Source: Gammaproteobacteria bacterium (lineage in GTDB: Bacteria > Pseudomonadota > Gammaproteobacteria > Poriferisulfidales > Poriferisulfidaceae). Taken from it: 64,000 nt of DNA. Position 1 is the stretch's first letter; the number at the start of each line of letters is the position of its first letter. The stretch spans positions 102,431 to 166,430 of the forward strand of contig JAPPLD010000003.1 in NCBI GenBank assembly GCA_028819565.1. Reading direction: 5' to 3'. The translations under genes and the position numbers were made by a program. Of this stretch, positions 60,726 through 64,000 are shown piece after piece. The notes under the pieces are model-generated. The model searched no databases. It saw only the letters and a program-made list of their open reading frames with translations, and was not told the DNA's origin.

Positions 60726-61823
60726 ATGATGATTACATTGAGACATGCGGTTGCCGGCATTGCGGTCATTTTCGCTCTAGCCGCTTGCGCCCCGACGACA
60801 GACTTTCCGGATATCGATGACAAGGCCGCTGCGGAGGAGGCTCGAAAGCAGCGCGTTGCGGTCATGCAGAATGTCCTCAGTACCGAGGCGCGCGTTGCCC
60901 GGGTTGCCTATCCCGTCCTGTTCCACAATGCCGCACTATGTGGCACCGATATCACCTATAGCCTCGGCATCAGTGGCTGGACGACGGAACAGATGGATGA
61001 GGAATACCGCGACATCGCGAAAGAGGAATTCGGGATCGGAAAGGTTCTGACCGTCGTCAACGTGACGCCGGGTTCCTCGGGTGAGCGTGCGGACATTCGG
61101 GTCGGGGACAAGATCGCTTCGGTAGACGAAGAGGCCTTGGACGACGGTGAGGATGCCATGGAAGACTTGGCTGAAATACTGGATGAATCGGACGGGAAGG
61201 AAGTCCAGCTGGGCATTATTCGGGACGGTCAGGCACGTACGGTGGCCGTGCGGCCGGACCGAGTCTGCGCATTCCCGGTGCATTGGGGACCCAGCGACGA
61301 AGTCAACGCTTTTGCCGATGGCAGTAGTGTCTACGTGACTACGGGGTTCCTGCGTTTTGTCGAGGATGACGATGAGCTGGCTGCCGTGATCGGGCACGAG
61401 TTGGCACACAACACCCGCGGGCACATCAAATCCAAGCGGGGCAACGAATTCATCGGCATTCTTTTAGGGGCCCTGGTGGGGGCGGCCATTGGGATCGACA
61501 TGACGGAAACGGGCCGCGCCATCGGCGCTCAGGCATATAGTCAGGATTTTGAGGCTGAAGCGGACTATGTTGGGGTCTATCATGCCGCCCGTGCGGGCTA
61601 CGATGTCCGGAACGCCATGAAATTCTGGCGTCGCATGGCTATGGAGAATCCCTATGCGATCAATCTAGAAGGCACGACTCATCCTTCAACGGCCAAACGC
61701 TTTCTCGCCATGGAGAAAGCCATCGAAGAAGTCGAAGAGAAACAGAAGGCCGGACTGCCGTTGCTGCCCAACGAAAGCCTGCCCGCCTCCAATGCGGACG
61801 GGAACGAAACCGATAAACTATAG
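60726..61823 (+). CDS. M48-family metalloprotease lipoprotein with embedded PDZ domain
   Basis: 365 residues from the ATG at 60726; lipoprotein signal ending FALAACAP. Residues about 95-180 look like a PDZ domain (VLTVVNVTPGSSGERADIRVGDKIASVDEE). The peptidase follows: VYVTTGFLRFVEDDDELAAVIGHELAHNTRGH, with the zinc motif HELAH at 224-228, and the third-ligand region EAEADYVGVYHAARAGYD. Predicted periplasmic outer-membrane-bound protease for envelope quality control, related to BepA/LoiP but with a different domain order. Confidence 0.9.
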   Translation: MMITLRHAVAGIAVIFALAACAPTTDFPDIDDKAAAEEARKQRVAVMQNVLSTEARVARVAYPVLFHNAALCGTDITYSLGISGWTTEQMDEEYRDIAKEEFGIGKVLTVVNVTPGSSGERADIRVGDKIASVDEEALDDGEDAMEDLAEILDESDGKEVQLGIIRDGQARTVAVRPDRVCAFPVHWGPSDEVNAFADGSSVYVTTGFLRFVEDDDELAAVIGHELAHNTRGHIKSKRGNEFIGILLGALVGAAIGIDMTETGRAIGAQAYSQDFEAEADYVGVYHAARAGYDVRNAMKFWRRMAMENPYAINLEGTTHPSTAKRFLAMEKAIEEVEEKQKAGLPLLPNESLPASNADGNETDKL

Positions 61824-61858
61824 GGACACTCCCAAATTCCTCGAAGTTCTCTCTTCCC

Positions 61859-62794
61859 ATGTCGGTACTGATTTGCGGCTCCTTGGCCTACGACGTCATC
61901 ATGCGGTTCGATGGGCGTTTCAGGGAGAACATCCTTCCGGAAGCAGTTGACCATCTGAACATTTCGTTCTTGGCTTCGCACATGCGCCGGGAATTCGGGG
62001 GGTGCGCCGGAAACATCGCTTACAACCTGGGCCTGTTGGACGTGACCGGATATCCGATGGCGACGGTCGGCCGCGATTTCCAGGATTATGCCGTGTGGAT
62101 GGATGAGAAGGGGATTTCACGCAGCCGGGTCAAGGAACTGGGAGACCGATTCACTTCCCAGGCGTTCATTTCGACCGATCTCGACGACAACCAGATTACA
62201 CTCTTCCATCCAGGTGCAATGGACCTCTGTCATGAGCAGGAAGTGGACCCGACTGATGTGCGCTTGGGCCTGATTTCCCCCGAAGGCCGGATTGGCATGA
62301 TCGAACACGCGCAACAGATGGCGGAGGCTGGAGTCCCGTTCCTGTTCGATCCGGGGCAGGGGATGCCGATGTTCCAGAAAGAGGACTTCTTGCGCTTCGT
62401 GGAGCAGGCGACTTGGGCGGCATTCAACGGTTTCGAGGCGGAGCTAATGCAGAAAAAGTGTGAACTGACGATCGAACAGTTAGCGGAACGACTCGAAGCC
62501 GTGGTCGTGACGCACTCCGAGCGGGGGTCCTGCATCTATCTGAAAGGCCGGCCCATGCTGGAGATCCCGGCGGTGCCGGTGGAGAAAGATGTGGATCCGA
62601 CCGGGTGCGGCGACGCCTACCGGGCCGGACTTCTGTACGGCATCCTGAATGACATGGACTGGGAGACCTGTGGACGTTTCGGTTCGCTGATGGGGGCCTG
62701 CAAAATCAAGCATCAGGGCGCGCAAAACCACACCACGACCTTGGCCGAACTAACGGAACGTTTCAGGGAAGAGTTTGGCTATTCCCCGGAATAG
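61859..62794 (+). CDS. PfkB-family carbohydrate/adenosine kinase
   Basis: 311 residues of the ribokinase superfamily. The N-terminal GG motif EFGGCAGNIAYNLGLL and the C-terminal DPTGCGDAYRAGLLYG (about 246-261, catalytic Asp near 252) are clear. Proteins of this subgroup are often annotated as adenosine kinase, but substrate cannot be read from sequence alone. 35 bp downstream of the M48 gene. Its end overlaps the HAD gene on the other strand by 16 bp. Confidence 0.9.
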   Translation: MSVLICGSLAYDVIMRFDGRFRENILPEAVDHLNISFLASHMRREFGGCAGNIAYNLGLLDVTGYPMATVGRDFQDYAVWMDEKGISRSRVKELGDRFTSQAFISTDLDDNQITLFHPGAMDLCHEQEVDPTDVRLGLISPEGRIGMIEHAQQMAEAGVPFLFDPGQGMPMFQKEDFLRFVEQATWAAFNGFEAELMQKKCELTIEQLAERLEAVVVTHSERGSCIYLKGRPMLEIPAVPVEKDVDPTGCGDAYRAGLLYGILNDMDWETCGRFGSLMGACKIKHQGAQNHTTTLAELTERFREEFGYSPE

Positions 62795-63453
62795 TCCTCG
62801 CACAAGCTAATAATTTCCCAACCCCGTTCCTGAGCATGGGCGCGCAGGGTTGGGTCCGGGTCTACTGCCACTGGGTGATCGACGAATTCCAGAAGTGGAA
62901 TGTCGTTGAACGAATCCGAATACCCCCAGGTCTCACCGAGTCGTATTCCTTCCTGTTCTGCCCAAGCTTGGATTCGCTTCGGCTTGTCGGCGGCGAAACA
63001 GGAGGAATCCAGCAGTTTGCCGGTATAGCGTCCCGCTCGCATCTCAGGCCGGGGAGCGATCAGGGTCGGGATCTCTAATGCCTGCACGATGGGTTCGGCG
63101 ATAAAGGCATTGGTCGAGGTTGCGACCACCTGCCGCAGCCCGCGTTGCCGGTGTTCCGAGATCAATTGTTGGGCGCGGGGGTGCAGGACTGGGAGGACCC
63201 GGGTCTCTAGGAACTGTGCGCGGAGTTCTTCCAGCCTCTGTCCGTCGATTTGCCTGAGAGGGGCCAAAACGAACTCCAGGTATGCAACCGGGTCTAAGGT
63301 TCCATGACGGTAGTCGTTATAGAAAGTTTGGTTGCGAGCACGGTAGGCGTCGCCGTCGATTTCTCCCGAGTCCGCCAGGAATTGACCCCATTCGTAGTCG
63401 CTGTCACAGCCGATCAGCGTATGATCCAGATCGTAGAAAACGGTTACGTTCAT
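62779..63453 (-). CDS. HAD-superfamily subfamily IB phosphatase (SerB-like)
   Basis: 224 residues from the ATG complementing 63451-63453. HAD motif I FYDLDHTLIGCDSD has the nucleophile and acid aspartates at 8 and 10; motif II VATSTNAFI; motif III/IV Lys in AADKPKRIQAW and GYSDSFNDIPLLEFVDHPVAVDPD. It matches the SerB-related IB group often annotated as phosphoserine or histidinol-phosphate phosphatase; substrate uncertain. Convergent overlap with the PfkB gene. Confidence 0.92.
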   Translation of the reverse strand: MNVTVFYDLDHTLIGCDSDYEWGQFLADSGEIDGDAYRARNQTFYNDYRHGTLDPVAYLEFVLAPLRQIDGQRLEELRAQFLETRVLPVLHPRAQQLISEHRQRGLRQVVATSTNAFIAEPIVQALEIPTLIAPRPEMRAGRYTGKLLDSSCFAADKPKRIQAWAEQEGIRLGETWGYSDSFNDIPLLEFVDHPVAVDPDPTLRAHAQERGWEIISLCEDYSGE

Positions 63454-63516
63454 GCGGCAGGCGGCGAGGTGCGATAGGGGATTATGTAGCAAAATCCGCA
63501 GTGCTACAATCCTAAA

Positions 63517-64000
63517 ATGAAAGTCCACCGTACCGTCCGCTACCGTCTGCATCCTGGTTCTGCAAGAAAGAATCAGCAGTTGCACGGCACCGCCGGAGCT
63601 TGTCGGTTCGTCTGGAACCACATGGTAGGAAAACTCAAGGACGAGTATGAATTTGGGATCAAACCGGACTTTCGGCACTACTCTCTGTGCCATGTCTTCA
63701 CCATCATGCGGAGAGACGATGCCACGACAAAGTGGTTGCAGGACTATCCGTCAAAAGTGGTCAGAATTTCTCTCAAGCCCATCGAGACGGCCTACCGGGA
63801 ATATTTCAAGGACTGTGAGGCCGGCGGGAAACTCAATCGCAAGTTGCCGCGCTTCCACGGCAAGTACACCACTATCCCGTCTTTCCCGATAGACTATCAA
63901 TCGGCGAAGGTTTCAAGCGACAGCCTATTCGTGCAGAAGGTCGGATGGATGAAACTGGACGGCAACAATCCGTACCCGGACGGCCAGTTCAAGTCCGGCA
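63517..64000 (+). CDS. tnpB: TnpB-family RNA-guided nuclease / IS605 OrfB, N-terminal part (cut by window end)
   Basis: An open frame from the ATG at 63517 runs off the window (161 codons seen). The start VHRTVRYRLHPGSARKNQQLHGTAGACRFVWNHMV is the N-terminal helix-turn-helix of IS200/IS605 OrfB/TnpB proteins, followed by KLPRFHGKY and a beta-rich segment as in the family. The RuvC catalytic residues and the right end with the omega RNA would lie beyond the window. No tnpA is seen upstream; only 63 bp separate it from the HAD gene, so the element may be of the tnpB-only kind. Confidence 0.85.
   Translation, partial: MKVHRTVRYRLHPGSARKNQQLHGTAGACRFVWNHMVGKLKDEYEFGIKPDFRHYSLCHVFTIMRRDDATTKWLQDYPSKVVRISLKPIETAYREYFKDCEAGGKLNRKLPRFHGKYTTIPSFPIDYQSAKVSSDSLFVQKVGWMKLDGNNPYPDGQFKSG

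Overview
The window is a stretch of bacterial chromosome with moderately high GC and compact gene packing. Many neighbouring genes are coupled by ATGA, GTGA or 8-bp overlaps. The core genes point to a gammaproteobacterium: rpoZ-spoT-ridA-recG, coaE-zapD beside a prepilin peptidase, bamD/bamB, an rlmN-hisS-yfgM-bamB-der run, smc-zipA-ligA, and purH next to groESL. Smc together with ZipA and ZapD suits a gammaproteobacterium outside the MukB-carrying enteric group, perhaps of Chromatiales/Thiotrichales type. The species cannot be named from the sequence. No rRNA, tRNA or CRISPR array was recognised.

Layout. 1-19131 is core: the end of rnr, rlmB, purD, then rho and trxA on the minus strand, rpoZ, spoT, a small DUF1640-like coiled-coil gene, ridA, recG, zapD-coaE-pilD (minus), a PQQ-type sugar dehydrogenase, nadE, bamD (minus), rluD and pgeF. 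19132-33290 is an accessory island. It holds a one-direction run of genes for an integrating-conjugative-element type (MPF-G, ICEHin1056/PFGI-1-like) type IV secretion system, from a TIGR03759-like protein through TraG-N, followed by a structured non-coding segment and a second DUF1640-like coiled-coil gene. 33291-64000 is core again: a rhodanese membrane protein, purH, groESL with a heat-shock promoter, ndk, rlmN-hisS-yfgM-bamB-der, cysZ-queF, smc-zipA-ligA-lpxA, yaaA, mpl, a thioredoxin-ABC exporter pair, hemL-thiE, a MATE exporter, a PDZ-M48 lipoprotein peptidase, a PfkB kinase, a HAD phosphatase and the start of a TnpB gene cut by the window end.

How it fits together. The island encodes an almost complete envelope-spanning T4SS channel: VirB8-, VirB9- and VirB10-like proteins, a lipoprotein, the VirB4 ATPase, TraU-like and TIGR03755 proteins, and TraG-N. 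No relaxase, coupling protein, integrase, transglycosylase or attachment repeat is visible, and intact housekeeping genes lie on both sides. It therefore looks like a fixed or stripped secretion apparatus rather than a whole mobile element.

Three copies of an AT-rich palindromic repeat (core hairpin AAAAATGGTC...GACCATTTTT) occur only at accessory genes: upstream of the first DUF1640-like gene, upstream of the first T4SS gene, and inside the T4SS run. With the branched RNA-like element after traG, a GC-rich leader that can hide a ribosome binding site, and the two related coiled-coil genes, this is the most unusual content of the window. The LigA with a triplicated helix-hairpin-helix region and the omega subunit with an acidic tail are the most notable features in the core.
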